From assembly GCA_026193295.1 (NCBI GenBank), contig JAPHSB010000089.1, positions 1-20,781 on the forward strand: DNA of 20,781 nucleotides, given 5' to 3'. Made by a program: the position numbers and the translations under genes. The notes under the pieces are model-generated. The model saw only the letters and a list, made by a program, of their open reading frames with translations, was not told the DNA's origin and did not search any database. Origin of the DNA: Lysobacterales bacterium (GTDB taxonomy: Bacteria; Pseudomonadota; Gammaproteobacteria; Xanthomonadales; SZUA-36). Each line of letters starts with the position of its first letter. Position 1 is the stretch's first letter. Shown here one piece after another: positions 7,379 to 14,777 of this stretch.

Positions 7379-8548
7379 ATGACGGTGCAAGGCGGATGCG
7401 ACCGCTCCGTCGGCGAGGCCACCACGGCATTGATTCTGCCTGGGGGTGGCGCCCGCGGGGCCTACCAGGTCGGCGTGCTCAAGGCGATTGCCGGGATTTC
7501 CCCGCGCGGGGACAATCCATTTCCCGTTATTTGCGGCACTTCGGCCGGCGCCATCAACGCTGCCGTCCTGGCCAGCCATGCCCACGAATTCAGCATCGGG
7601 ATCGACCGGCTCGAACACTTCTGGTCGAGCATGTTTTGTGCGCGCGTGTACCGGACGGATGCCTGGTCCGTCCTGAAGTCCGGGCTGCACTGGGCGGCTT
7701 CCCTGGGGCTGGGGACGTGGTTTGTTTCACAGCCCCGCTCGTTGCTCGACAACGGGCCGTTGCGCAGGTTCCTGGAACGCACGCTCAGGCTGGAGGGCAT
7801 CGACGAAGCCATCCGTCGCGGCGCATTGCGCGGGGTCAGCATCACCGCTTCCGGTTACAGTTGCGCGGCGGCGATCAGTTGGTACCAGGCGGTCACCGGG
7901 GTCGAACCCTGGAGCCGGGCGCGACGCAGCGGTCAGCCCGCGCGGCTGGGAGTCAACCACCTGTTGGCTTCGGCGGCATTGCCACTGCTGTTTCCCGCCG
8001 AGCGCGTCGGGCATGAATACTTCGGGGACGGGGGCATGCGCATGCTGGCTCCCCTGAGCCCGGCCATACACCTGGGCGCGAACCGCCTGCTCGTGATCTC
8101 GACCCGGGACGAGCACCCCGACCCGCCGCCCGCGGCGCCCGTGGCGTATCCGTCGCTGGGCGAGATCGGCGGTTACCTGCTGGATACGATTTTCATGGAT
8201 ACGCTGAATGCGGACCTGAACCGTCTCAGGCGCATCAATCGAACGCTGCAGTGGGTGCCTGAAGAACAGCGCGGCCACACCGACCTGGCGTACATCGACA
8301 CGTTGGTCGTGCGTCCGAGCCGGGATCTGCGCGCGATCACGCGGGAGCACATGGCGGACATACCACGTGCGGTGCGCACCCTGTTGCGTGCATTGGGGGG
8401 CTGGGGCAAAGACTGGCGGATGGCCAGCTACCTGTTGTTCGAATCGCCGTACTGCCGGGAACTGATGCAACTCGGCTACGAGGATGGCCTGCGCCAGCGG
8501 GACGAGCTGACGTCGTTTTTATTCGGGGGGCAAGGCCAGCAGGTCTGA
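7379..8548 (+). CDS. Patatin-like phospholipase
   Basis: The 389-residue protein has the patatin catalytic layout. A glycine-rich oxyanion-hole motif PGGGARG is at residues 21-27. The nucleophile elbow GTSAG has Ser55, and the catalytic Asp217 is in the DGG motif (EYFGDGGMRML). The expected product is a serine-aspartate dyad hydrolase acting on phospholipid or other acyl esters. No signal peptide, membrane segment or C-terminal barrel is visible, so this is a soluble, probably cytoplasmic, member and not a PlpD-type autotransporter. The ATG has no clear ribosome binding site, and a TATATT sequence lies seven bases before it, so the message may be leaderless. It is divergent from moxR and converges on fadE; a lipid-metabolism link with fadE is possible but unproven. 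Confidence 0.92.
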   Translation: MTVQGGCDRSVGEATTALILPGGGARGAYQVGVLKAIAGISPRGDNPFPVICGTSAGAINAAVLASHAHEFSIGIDRLEHFWSSMFCARVYRTDAWSVLKSGLHWAASLGLGTWFVSQPRSLLDNGPLRRFLERTLRLEGIDEAIRRGALRGVSITASGYSCAAAISWYQAVTGVEPWSRARRSGQPARLGVNHLLASAALPLLFPAERVGHEYFGDGGMRMLAPLSPAIHLGANRLLVISTRDEHPDPPPAAPVAYPSLGEIGGYLLDTIFMDTLNADLNRLRRINRTLQWVPEEQRGHTDLAYIDTLVVRPSRDLRAITREHMADIPRAVRTLLRALGGWGKDWRMASYLLFESPYCRELMQLGYEDGLRQRDELTSFLFGGQGQQV

Positions 8549-8596
8549 GCGCAGCCGCCTTCCGGCGCAGCCGGGAGCAGGGAAGCGAAACTCCTT
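8546..8596. repeat. 51-bp direct repeat, copy 1
   Basis: This block is identical over 51 bases to 8618-8668. It begins exactly at the TGA stop of the patatin gene. Inside it, GCGCAGCCG occurs twice (8549 and 8565). A hairpin forms at 8559-8577 (CTTCCGGC-GCA-GCCGGGAG on the plus strand, eight pairs with one G-U). No T-run follows the hairpin, so it is not a standard intrinsic terminator. It may belong to a dispersed, REP-like repeat family of this genome; other copies cannot be checked here. Confidence 0.9.
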
Positions 8597-8617
8597 TTGC
8601 TTTCGAATGGATGCCGT

Positions 8618-8668
8618 TGAGCGCAGCCGCCTTCCGGCGCAGCCGGGAGCAGGGAAGCGAAACTCCTT
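8618..8668. repeat. 51-bp direct repeat, copy 2
   Basis: This is a perfect second copy of 8546-8596, starting 72 bp downstream, with a 21-bp spacer (8597-8617) between the copies. Its last two bases lie within the fadE stop codon (TAA on the minus strand, 8667-8669). It carries the same hairpin at 8631-8649. Together the two copies and the spacer fill the whole region between the convergent patatin and fadE genes. Confidence 0.9.
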
Positions 8669-11129
8669 ATTTGCTGTTAACCACGGGGCGGAAAGCAGCT
8701 TCTTCGCAGCCCTCGATTTCCGCCCGCGTGAATTCGTCGACCTCGATCACCGCCCGCGCGGCTTCCTGCGCCAGGCGCACGGTCGTTGCCTGTTCCTCGG
8801 TGATGACGCCACTCTCCACCGCCTTCTGCACCAGCCGCTCGTAGTTCTCGAAGGTCACGCTTTCCTTGAGGGCGTTGCGCACCGCGCTCTCCGCCCTGGC
8901 CGCCATCAGCACCAGGTGAAAGGCGGTGTGCACCTGGCCGCTGGCATCGTCTTCATCGGAAATGTAAACGCCCTCGATCAGCCGGTCGCGGCTGGGGTTC
9001 TCCGTGGTCAACAGCCGCGCGATGCTCTTGCCGGTGCGGTCGGAGGGTGGGGAGTAGGGCGTTCCCAAGGGGAAGATCAGCCATTTCGCCAGCCGCCCGA
9101 TGCCGGGAATCGGCAGGTTGGCGAGCACGCCCCGCAGGCTTTCCTGTACGCGGTGCAGGCTATCGTCCATGGCCCAGGTCAGCAGCGGTAGATCCGCCTC
9201 TGGCCGGCCATCGTCCTCGAAGCGCTTCAGCACCGCACTGCCCATGTACAGGTGAATGAGCGCGTCCGCCAGGCGGCCGGACAGCGTTTCCCTGAATTTG
9301 AAACGACCGCCCAGCAGCAGCAGGACCAGGTCGGATGTGAGGCAGAACGCGGCGCACATGCGCTTCATCTGCCGGAAGTAGCGTGCGGTCGGTCCGCGCA
9401 CCGGGGCCCGCGTGATCAAGGCGCCGGTCACGCCCAGCATCCAGGCACGCACCGCGTTGCTGATCAGATAGCCGAGATGGCCAAAAATGGCCCGGTCAAA
9501 GGCCCGGCGCGCCGTGGGGCGGGGGTCACGGGCGGCTTCCATCTCCTTCAGTAACCAGGGGTGGGCGCGCACCGCACCCTGGCCGAAGATGATCAGGGAG
9601 CGCGTGAGGATATTGGCCCCCTCCACCGTGATGCTGATCGGCAGGGCCTGATAACCGTGTGCCAGGTAATTCCGGGGTCCCGTGACGATGGCCTTGCCGC
9701 CGTGGATGTCCATCGCGTCGTTGATGCACTGCCGGCTGCCCTCGGTCAGTTGGTACTTGAGGATTGCGGAGAGCACGCCCGGCCGTTCGCCCTCGTCGAG
9801 CGCCACCAGGGTCAGCAGCCGTGCCGCGTCCATGCGGTAAGTCCGGCCACCGATGCGTGCCAGTGGCTCCTCGATCCCCTCGAAGTCGCTGATCGGAATG
9901 TCGAACTGCTTGCGAATGCGCGCATAGGCTCCGGACATCAGTGCGGCCATCTTGCCGCCGGCAACGCCTGTCGCCGGCAGCGATATGGCTCGACCCGCGG
10001 CCAGGGACTGCATCAGCATGCGCCAGCCCTGTCCGATGCGCTCCCGGCCGCCGATGATCCAGTCCAGCGGTATGAACACGTCCTTGCCGCGTGTGGGTCC
10101 GTTCATGAAAACCGCACCCACCGGCATGTGCCGGTTGCCGATCTCGACACCTGGCATATTCGTCGGCACCAGGGCGCAGGTAATGCCCAGGTTCCTGGTG
10201 GAGCCGAGCAGCCCGTCCGGATCCCTGACTTTGAATGCGAGGCCGAGCAGCGTCGCCACCGGGGCGAGTGTAATGTAGCGTTTGTTCCAGTTCAGGCGCA
10301 GGCCGAGCACTTCCTTGCCCTCGTGCAGGCCCCGGCAAACCACGCCGGTGTCGCTCATGCTGGCAGCATCCGAACCGGCGGACGGCGACGTCAGTGCGAA
10401 ACAGGGAATCTCGTCGCCTTTTGCCAGGCGCGGCAGATAATGCTCCTTTTGCTCCTTCGTGCCGTAGTGCAGCAGGAGTTCCGCCGGACCCAGAGAGTTG
10501 GGCACCATGACGGTTATGGCGCTGGTGAGGTTGCGGCTCGCGAGCTTCATCACGACGGCTGAATGTGCCTGCGCGGAGAATCCGAGGCCGCCATGTTCTT
10601 TCGGGATGATCATGCCCAACAGGCGATGCTCGCGGATGTAGGACCAGAGCTCCTCCGGCAGGCGGCGGTGGGTGTCACAGATTTCCCAGTCGTGCGCCAT
10701 GCGGCAGAGTTCCTCAACCGGGCCGTCGAGGAAGGCCTGTTCCTCGGCGCTCAGGGCCGGGGCAGGTGTCTTGAGCAGGATTTTCCAGCGCGGACGGCCG
10801 GAAAAAATCTCGCCGTCCCACCATACCGTACCTGCCGCCAGGGCCTCCTGTTCGGTCGCCGACATCGTCGGCAATGCCTTGCGAAACAGGCCGTAGACGC
10901 GATCACTGATCAGCAGGCGGCGCAGCGGAGTGATGCTGAACCCGATCAGCGTAACCCCAACGATGCCGTTGGCGAAGCGAAACCAGCTGGGGACGTAGAA
11001 CAGGTGGCGCAGTTCGGTCCAGCCGACGGTGAGCCCGACCATGATGGCCATGGCCATCAGGAGCGGCACCCGGTTGTATGCCAGGATCAGGACCGTGAGG
11101 ATCAGGACAACAAAATACAGAATCTCCAT
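8667..11129 (-). CDS. fadE: Acyl-CoA dehydrogenase FadE
   Basis: The 820-residue protein matches the long FadE type (about 814 residues in E. coli), which catalyses the first, FAD-dependent step of fatty acid beta-oxidation. Two hydrophobic N-terminal segments (about 3-35 and 55-67) precede the dehydrogenase body. Recognisable blocks are WSYIREHRLLGMIIPKEHGG (162-181), the FAD/substrate region CFALTSPSAGSDAASM (243-258), NDAMDIHGGKAIVTGPRNYL (470-489) and TVEGANILTRS (501-511). Glu503 is at the position of the catalytic-base motif in related acyl-CoA dehydrogenases. The frame is intact with no truncation. An AGAGGG ribosome binding site lies five bases before the ATG. It stands alone, convergent with the patatin gene and divergent from ndk. 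Fatty-acid-responsive control is usual for fadE, but I recognise no operator. Confidence 0.95.
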   Translation of the reverse strand: MEILYFVVLILTVLILAYNRVPLLMAMAIMVGLTVGWTELRHLFYVPSWFRFANGIVGVTLIGFSITPLRRLLISDRVYGLFRKALPTMSATEQEALAAGTVWWDGEIFSGRPRWKILLKTPAPALSAEEQAFLDGPVEELCRMAHDWEICDTHRRLPEELWSYIREHRLLGMIIPKEHGGLGFSAQAHSAVVMKLASRNLTSAITVMVPNSLGPAELLLHYGTKEQKEHYLPRLAKGDEIPCFALTSPSAGSDAASMSDTGVVCRGLHEGKEVLGLRLNWNKRYITLAPVATLLGLAFKVRDPDGLLGSTRNLGITCALVPTNMPGVEIGNRHMPVGAVFMNGPTRGKDVFIPLDWIIGGRERIGQGWRMLMQSLAAGRAISLPATGVAGGKMAALMSGAYARIRKQFDIPISDFEGIEEPLARIGGRTYRMDAARLLTLVALDEGERPGVLSAILKYQLTEGSRQCINDAMDIHGGKAIVTGPRNYLAHGYQALPISITVEGANILTRSLIIFGQGAVRAHPWLLKEMEAARDPRPTARRAFDRAIFGHLGYLISNAVRAWMLGVTGALITRAPVRGPTARYFRQMKRMCAAFCLTSDLVLLLLGGRFKFRETLSGRLADALIHLYMGSAVLKRFEDDGRPEADLPLLTWAMDDSLHRVQESLRGVLANLPIPGIGRLAKWLIFPLGTPYSPPSDRTGKSIARLLTTENPSRDRLIEGVYISDEDDASGQVHTAFHLVLMAARAESAVRNALKESVTFENYERLVQKAVESGVITEEQATTVRLAQEAARAVIEVDEFTRAEIEGCEEAAFRPVVNSK

Positions 11130-11241
11130 GGATGCCCTCTGGGTGCGGTTATTCTTCTGGTTCTGTACTTTACGAGTCTCGCGTCCCTCGGCAATTGCTC
11201 CTGCATTGCTCTAATACCATCCATCCCTGGACATGCGCTCC

Positions 11242-11361
11242 CGACTGCGGTTCGGCAGTCGAGCCTCATCATAAGTTTCCCGCGAAGCGAGGGTCAAGCA
11301 AGGCCGCGTGTTGCACACGGACTCGCCCGCTTAGCGGGGACCGGGGCGTCATTGCGCCCCG
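11242..11361. other. Cluster of five short hairpins, possible structured RNA
   Basis: Five inverted repeats follow one another. 11242-11261 has a 7-bp stem CGACTGC/GCAGTCG with a 6-base loop. 11279-11292 has CCCGC/GCG(A)GG with one bulged base. 11304-11320 has CCGCGTG/CACACGG, one mismatch on the plus strand but a G-U pair on the minus strand. 11326-11338 has CCCGC-TTA-GCGGG. 11342-11361 has a 7-bp stem CGGGGCG/CGCCCCG with a 6-base loop. Linkers are 3-17 bases. It could be a 5' leader of ndk, a small RNA, or a degenerate REP-type cluster. No T-run marks a terminator. Confidence 0.45.
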
Positions 11362-11451
11362 CCTGACTTGTCCGTAAAATTGTTCTGATTTGCGGCCGCT
11401 TTTTTCAATCTTTCCCGCCTTTTAGATTATTTTTAATATACAATCAGTTAT

Positions 11452-11457
11452 AAGGAG
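11452..11457 (+). promoter_or_regulatory. Ribosome binding site of ndk (fixes a GTG start)
   Basis: AAGGAG lies seven bases before GTG at 11465. The spacing is ideal, and the encoded N-terminus MSVERTLSIVKPDAV fits the Ndk family. This supports GTG as the real start. Confidence 0.9.
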
Positions 11458-11464
11458 TTCATAA

Positions 11465-11890
11465 GTGTCAGTCGAGAGAACATTATCCATCGTCAAGCCG
11501 GATGCCGTCGCCAAGAACGTGATCGGGCAAATTTACAGCCGTTTCGAGGGCGCCGGCTTGCGCATCGTTGCGGCGAAAATGAAACACCTCGACCGCGCCA
11601 AAGCGGAAGAATTCTACGCGGTGCACCGCGAGCGCCCGTTCTTCAACGATCTCGTGGCCTTTATGACCTCGGGGCCGGTCATGATCCAGGTCCTGGAAGG
11701 CGAGAATGCGATTGCCTTGAACCGCGAACTGATGGGTGCAACCAACCCGCAGGAGGCCGCGGCCGGAACGATACGCGCGGATTTCGCCCAAAGCATTGAC
11801 GCCAACGCGGTCCACGGTTCCGATGCGCCGGAAACGGCAGCGGTTGAGATCGCCTGTTTCTTCGGCGAAGACGAGATCTGTCCCCGCTGA
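11465..11890 (+). CDS. ndk: Nucleoside diphosphate kinase
   Basis: The 141-residue enzyme transfers the gamma-phosphate between nucleoside triphosphates and diphosphates, using a phosphohistidine intermediate. The family blocks are present: TLSIVKPDAVAKNVIG (residues 6-21), HRERPFFNDLVAFMTSGP (54-71) and the active site NAVHGSDAPETA (114-125) with the catalytic His117. The length is normal. The start is GTG with a strong AAGGAG ribosome binding site. It opens the ndk-rlmN-pilW-rodZ-hisS series; rlmN starts about 5-23 bp after its stop. The AT-rich region upstream probably carries its promoter. Confidence 0.98.
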   Translation: MSVERTLSIVKPDAVAKNVIGQIYSRFEGAGLRIVAAKMKHLDRAKAEEFYAVHRERPFFNDLVAFMTSGPVMIQVLEGENAIALNRELMGATNPQEAAAGTIRADFAQSIDANAVHGSDAPETAAVEIACFFGEDEICPR

Positions 11891-11913
11891 GGCCCGTGTC
11901 AGCTGAGCACACC

Positions 11914-13017
11914 ATGAACGCAATCGCCCGCCCAATCAACTTGCTGGACCTGGACCAGGCCGCGTTGCGGGCGTTCTTCGGCTCGCTGGGTGAGAAACCG
12001 TTCCGGGCTCAGCAGGTACTGAAGTGGGTTTATCACCAGGGCGTGACGGATTTTGCGGCCATGACCAACCTGGGCCTGGAGCTGCGGCAGCAGCTGCAGC
12101 AGGTGGCCAAAATCGAGCCGCCCAGGATTCTGAGCGAACAGGTATCGGCCGATGGCACCACCAAGTGGCTGATGGGTTTCGGTGGCGGCAATGCCGTGGA
12201 AACGGTATTCATACCCGAGCCGAATCGCGGCACTCTGTGTATTTCCTCGCAGATTGGCTGTGCCCTCAATTGCACGTTTTGTTCCACCGGCGCCCAGGGT
12301 TTCAGCCGCAACCTGACGACGGCTGAAATCATCGGCCAGGTCTGGCAGGCGGCGCAGTCACTCGGGCACGAGCGCAATGGTTTGCGTCGCATCACCAACG
12401 TAGTGCTGATGGGAATGGGCGAACCGTTGCTGAATTTCGACGCCGTGGTACCGGCGCTTTCCTTGCTGCGGGATGACCTGGGCTTCGGGATGGCGGCCAA
12501 GCGCGTGACCTTGTCCACCGCCGGCCTGGTTCCAGGCATCGACCGCTTGCGTGACACGATCGACGTGGCGCTGGCGGTCTCGCTCCACGCGCCGGAGGAC
12601 CGGTTGCGGGAGACACTGGTGCCTCTGAATCGCAAATACCCGATCCGCGAACTGATGCGCAGTTGCGCCGATTACGTTTCTGAAAAGCACAAGCGCACCG
12701 TGACCTTCGAGTACACCTTGATCGACGGTGTGAACGATCATCCGGAGCATGCCCGCCAGTTGGTCAAGCTGCTCAGGCGCCTGCCCAGCAAGTTGAACCT
12801 GATCCCCTTCAATCCGTTTCCCGGCACCCGCTACCGCTGCTCGCCGGAACGGCGGATCCGCGAATTCCAGGGCATCGTGATGGAAGGAGGGCTCATCGCC
12901 ACCGTGCGCAAAACGCGTGGTGACGACATCGATGCAGCCTGCGGACAATTGGTCGGCAAGGTGTTGGACCGCACTCGCCGCAGTCAGCGGATTCGCGAAC
13001 AGACGCAAAGGATTTGA
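11914..13017 (+). CDS. rlmN: 23S rRNA (adenine2503-C2)/tRNA methyltransferase RlmN
   Basis: This radical-SAM enzyme methylates C2 of A2503 in 23S rRNA and A37 in some tRNAs. From the ATG at 11914 it has 367 residues. The iron-sulfur cluster cysteines are Cys116, Cys120 and Cys123 (GCALNCTFCS). The two cysteines used in methyl transfer are Cys109 (GTLCISSQ) and Cys343 (DDIDAACGQL), spaced as in E. coli RlmN. VVLMGMGEPLLN and NLIPFNPFPGTRY are further family blocks. The frame also allows a GTG at 11896, five bases after the ndk stop, which would add six residues. Neither start has a strong ribosome binding site. The position between ndk and pilW is the usual gammaproteobacterial one. Confidence 0.97.
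   Translation: MNAIARPINLLDLDQAALRAFFGSLGEKPFRAQQVLKWVYHQGVTDFAAMTNLGLELRQQLQQVAKIEPPRILSEQVSADGTTKWLMGFGGGNAVETVFIPEPNRGTLCISSQIGCALNCTFCSTGAQGFSRNLTTAEIIGQVWQAAQSLGHERNGLRRITNVVLMGMGEPLLNFDAVVPALSLLRDDLGFGMAAKRVTLSTAGLVPGIDRLRDTIDVALAVSLHAPEDRLRETLVPLNRKYPIRELMRSCADYVSEKHKRTVTFEYTLIDGVNDHPEHARQLVKLLRRLPSKLNLIPFNPFPGTRYRCSPERRIREFQGIVMEGGLIATVRKTRGDDIDAACGQLVGKVLDRTRRSQRIREQTQRI
13007..13012 (+). promoter_or_regulatory. Ribosome binding site of pilW (fixes a GTG start)
   Basis: AAAGGA lies nine bases before GTG at 13022, inside the end of rlmN. It supports GTG over an earlier in-frame ATG at 12917 that would lie within rlmN and bury the lipoprotein signal. Confidence 0.75.
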
Positions 13018-13021
13018 ACTG

Positions 13022-13777
13022 GTGAAGACCACGTCGCGATTGACAATACTTGGCCTGGCGCTGCTACTGGTGGCCTGTTCTTCATCGCCAAAGAAGTCGG
13101 ACACCGAGCTGCGCCGGGCGGCGGAAACCAACACCTCGTTGGGACGCCAGTACATGGACCGGGGTGAGTATGAAGTCGCCCTCGAGAAACTGAAGCGCGC
13201 CGTCGCCTATGACAAAACCTACGCGCCGGCGCACACCATGCTGGCGGTGCTGTACGAGACGATTGGCCAAATGGATGAGGCCGGCGTGGAATATCGCAAG
13301 GCGGTCCAGTACGACCCGAAGGACGGGTCCGTCAACAACAATTACGGGGCGTTTCTGTGCGGTACCGGCAAGCAGAAGGAGGCCGAACGCTATTTCCTGA
13401 CCGCGGTAGACGATCCGTTCTACGATACACCCGCCGTCGCGCTCTCCAACGCGGGCGCCTGCGCCCTGGCGATAGGCGATCTGGACAAAGCGGAAACCTA
13501 TTTGAGACAATCACTTGAATATGATAATCAGCTCGGAGCTGCGCTTTTGCCGATGGCCGAAGTCAGTTATCGAAAGGAGTCGTACCTGCGCGCGAGGGCA
13601 TTTTTGCAGCGGTTCGAAGCCGTCAGTCCGACGACCCGGGACAGCTTGTCGCTGGGGTATAACATCGAAACCCGGTTGGGCGACCAGGCGTCGGCGGAAC
13701 GTTACCGCCTCGAACTCATGGAACGGTACCCGGGCGCCATGGCGACAGGTGGGGCAGGCAGCCAGGAGCAGCAATGA
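13022..13777 (+). CDS. pilW: Type IV pilus biogenesis/stability lipoprotein PilW (PilF)
   Basis: The 251-residue protein starts at GTG and has a lipoprotein signal MKTTSRLTILGLALLLVAC with Cys19. Tandem tetratricopeptide repeats follow (for example LGRQYMDRGEYEVALEKLK, HTMLAVLYETIGQMDEAGVE, NNNYGAFLCGTGKQKEAERY). This is the PilF/PilW pilotin, an outer-membrane lipoprotein needed for multimerisation or localisation of the PilQ secretin in type IV pilus systems. It starts four bases after rlmN, and its stop overlaps the rodZ start (ATGA). No other pilus genes are in the window, as is usual because this gene lies apart from the main pilus loci. Length and location match the family. Confidence 0.94.
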   Translation: MKTTSRLTILGLALLLVACSSSPKKSDTELRRAAETNTSLGRQYMDRGEYEVALEKLKRAVAYDKTYAPAHTMLAVLYETIGQMDEAGVEYRKAVQYDPKDGSVNNNYGAFLCGTGKQKEAERYFLTAVDDPFYDTPAVALSNAGACALAIGDLDKAETYLRQSLEYDNQLGAALLPMAEVSYRKESYLRARAFLQRFEAVSPTTRDSLSLGYNIETRLGDQASAERYRLELMERYPGAMATGGAGSQEQQ

Positions 13778-14685
13778 ATAATCAGAAAGAACTGATACCG
13801 ATGCAGCCTGGCGATCTCCTTCGGGTCCGGCGCGAGCAGGCAGGGTTGACGCTCGAGCGGGCCGGCGAGATATCGAGGATCAAACCCTCCGTGCTCGCAG
13901 CGATCGAAAGCGGTGAAACCGCCGGCATCCCCTCCGTTTACCTGCGCGGTTATATACGCAACTATGCCCGCGCCCTGGCCGTGGACCTCGCCGACATCGA
14001 AGAGCGCATGGAACACGTGCGGGGTGCGGAGCCGACCGTTCAGTCCGTTTTCAGCGTCAAGTCGACTCGCGGCCGCACCGAGACGTGGCTCAAGGCATCC
14101 AGTTACCTGGCGGCCTCTGCCATCATCGCGGCACTGGCCTGGCAGTTCACGCACGAAGCCGTACGTTTTTCCCAGGGCGATTCCCAGCTGACCGCCGCGG
14201 CCGTTACGCCCGCTGAATCCGCGCCCGCCGGCAAGGATGAGGGCGTTGTGCCGACCCGCCCGGCAAGTACCCATCTGAGCGCGTCCATTGCCTCCGTCGA
14301 AGTGATGCAGCAGCGCGGCGAACGCGGCGGTGCGGCTGCCGCCGAACAGGCCTGGGCGGCGATCGACGGCAAGGCCGAGGTGACCGGGCTCGAGCCGGGC
14401 GCTCATCAGATCATGGTCAAAACCTCCGCGGACAGTTGGGTGGAGATTCTCGACGGCCAGGGCGCCCAGATGGAACTCGACCTGATCAGGGCGGGGCATG
14501 AACGAACTTACAGCGGTTCCGGGCCATTCCAGGTGATGTTGGGGCGCGCTTCAGCCGTCGAGCTGACCCTGGACGGTGAACCGGTCGACCTGGCTCCGCA
14601 CACGAGCGGAGATGTCGCGCGCCTGACCCTGGCCGGCGAATCAGCCCCGGACGACAGCGTAACCGCTGATTCCGTGAAGCGTTGA
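13774..14685 (+). CDS. rodZ: Cell shape protein RodZ
   Basis: The 303-residue protein has the RodZ layout. A cytoplasmic Xre-like helix-turn-helix domain (about residues 10-75; GDLLRVRREQAGLTLERAGE, YLRGYIRNYARAL) leads to a basic stretch and one membrane segment (about 106-124). A low-complexity periplasmic linker follows, then a C-terminal DUF4115 domain (SWVEILDGQGAQ, about 218-285). RodZ links MreB filaments to the peptidoglycan elongation machinery. Translation is probably coupled to pilW through the ATGA overlap. In many relatives ispG comes next; here hisS follows after 92 bp. Confidence 0.95.
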   Translation: MNNQKELIPMQPGDLLRVRREQAGLTLERAGEISRIKPSVLAAIESGETAGIPSVYLRGYIRNYARALAVDLADIEERMEHVRGAEPTVQSVFSVKSTRGRTETWLKASSYLAASAIIAALAWQFTHEAVRFSQGDSQLTAAAVTPAESAPAGKDEGVVPTRPASTHLSASIASVEVMQQRGERGGAAAAEQAWAAIDGKAEVTGLEPGAHQIMVKTSADSWVEILDGQGAQMELDLIRAGHERTYSGSGPFQVMLGRASAVELTLDGEPVDLAPHTSGDVARLTLAGESAPDDSVTADSVKR

Positions 14686-14777
14686 AAATCAGCGGGCAGG
14701 GCACACCCCATTCCGATGAAACCCGGTAAGTCGCCGATCCGCTCAGCGCGACGGTTGCAAAGAGAACTGAATCACCT

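Larger units (their letters stand above)
11130..11464. other. 335-bp divergent intergenic region between fadE and ndk
   Basis: No convincing gene was found here on either strand. From left to right it holds a possible extended -10 for fadE (TGGTATTAG on the minus strand, 11211-11219), a cluster of hairpins (11242-11361), an AT-rich block (about 11371-11450) and the ndk ribosome binding site. Candidate ndk promoters are weak: TTTTCA (11402) with GATTAT (11425) at 17-bp spacing, or TACAAT at 11439-11444 without a -35. Confidence 0.7.

Noticed and set aside
8559..8577. Intrinsic terminator in the repeat
   Set aside because: The hairpin is good, but GCAGGGAAGCG follows instead of a T-run on the plus strand, and the minus strand also lacks a suitable T-run.
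8546..8668. CRISPR array
   Set aside because: There are only two copies, the repeats are longer than usual CRISPR repeats, there is a single 21-bp spacer, and no cas genes are present.
9561..10562. 333-codon plus-strand open frame
   Set aside because: It is antisense to fadE, which is intact and full length on the minus strand.
12917..13021. Upstream ATG for pilW
   Set aside because: It lies inside rlmN and would place 35 residues before the lipoprotein signal; GTG at 13022 has a ribosome binding site and gives a proper lipobox.
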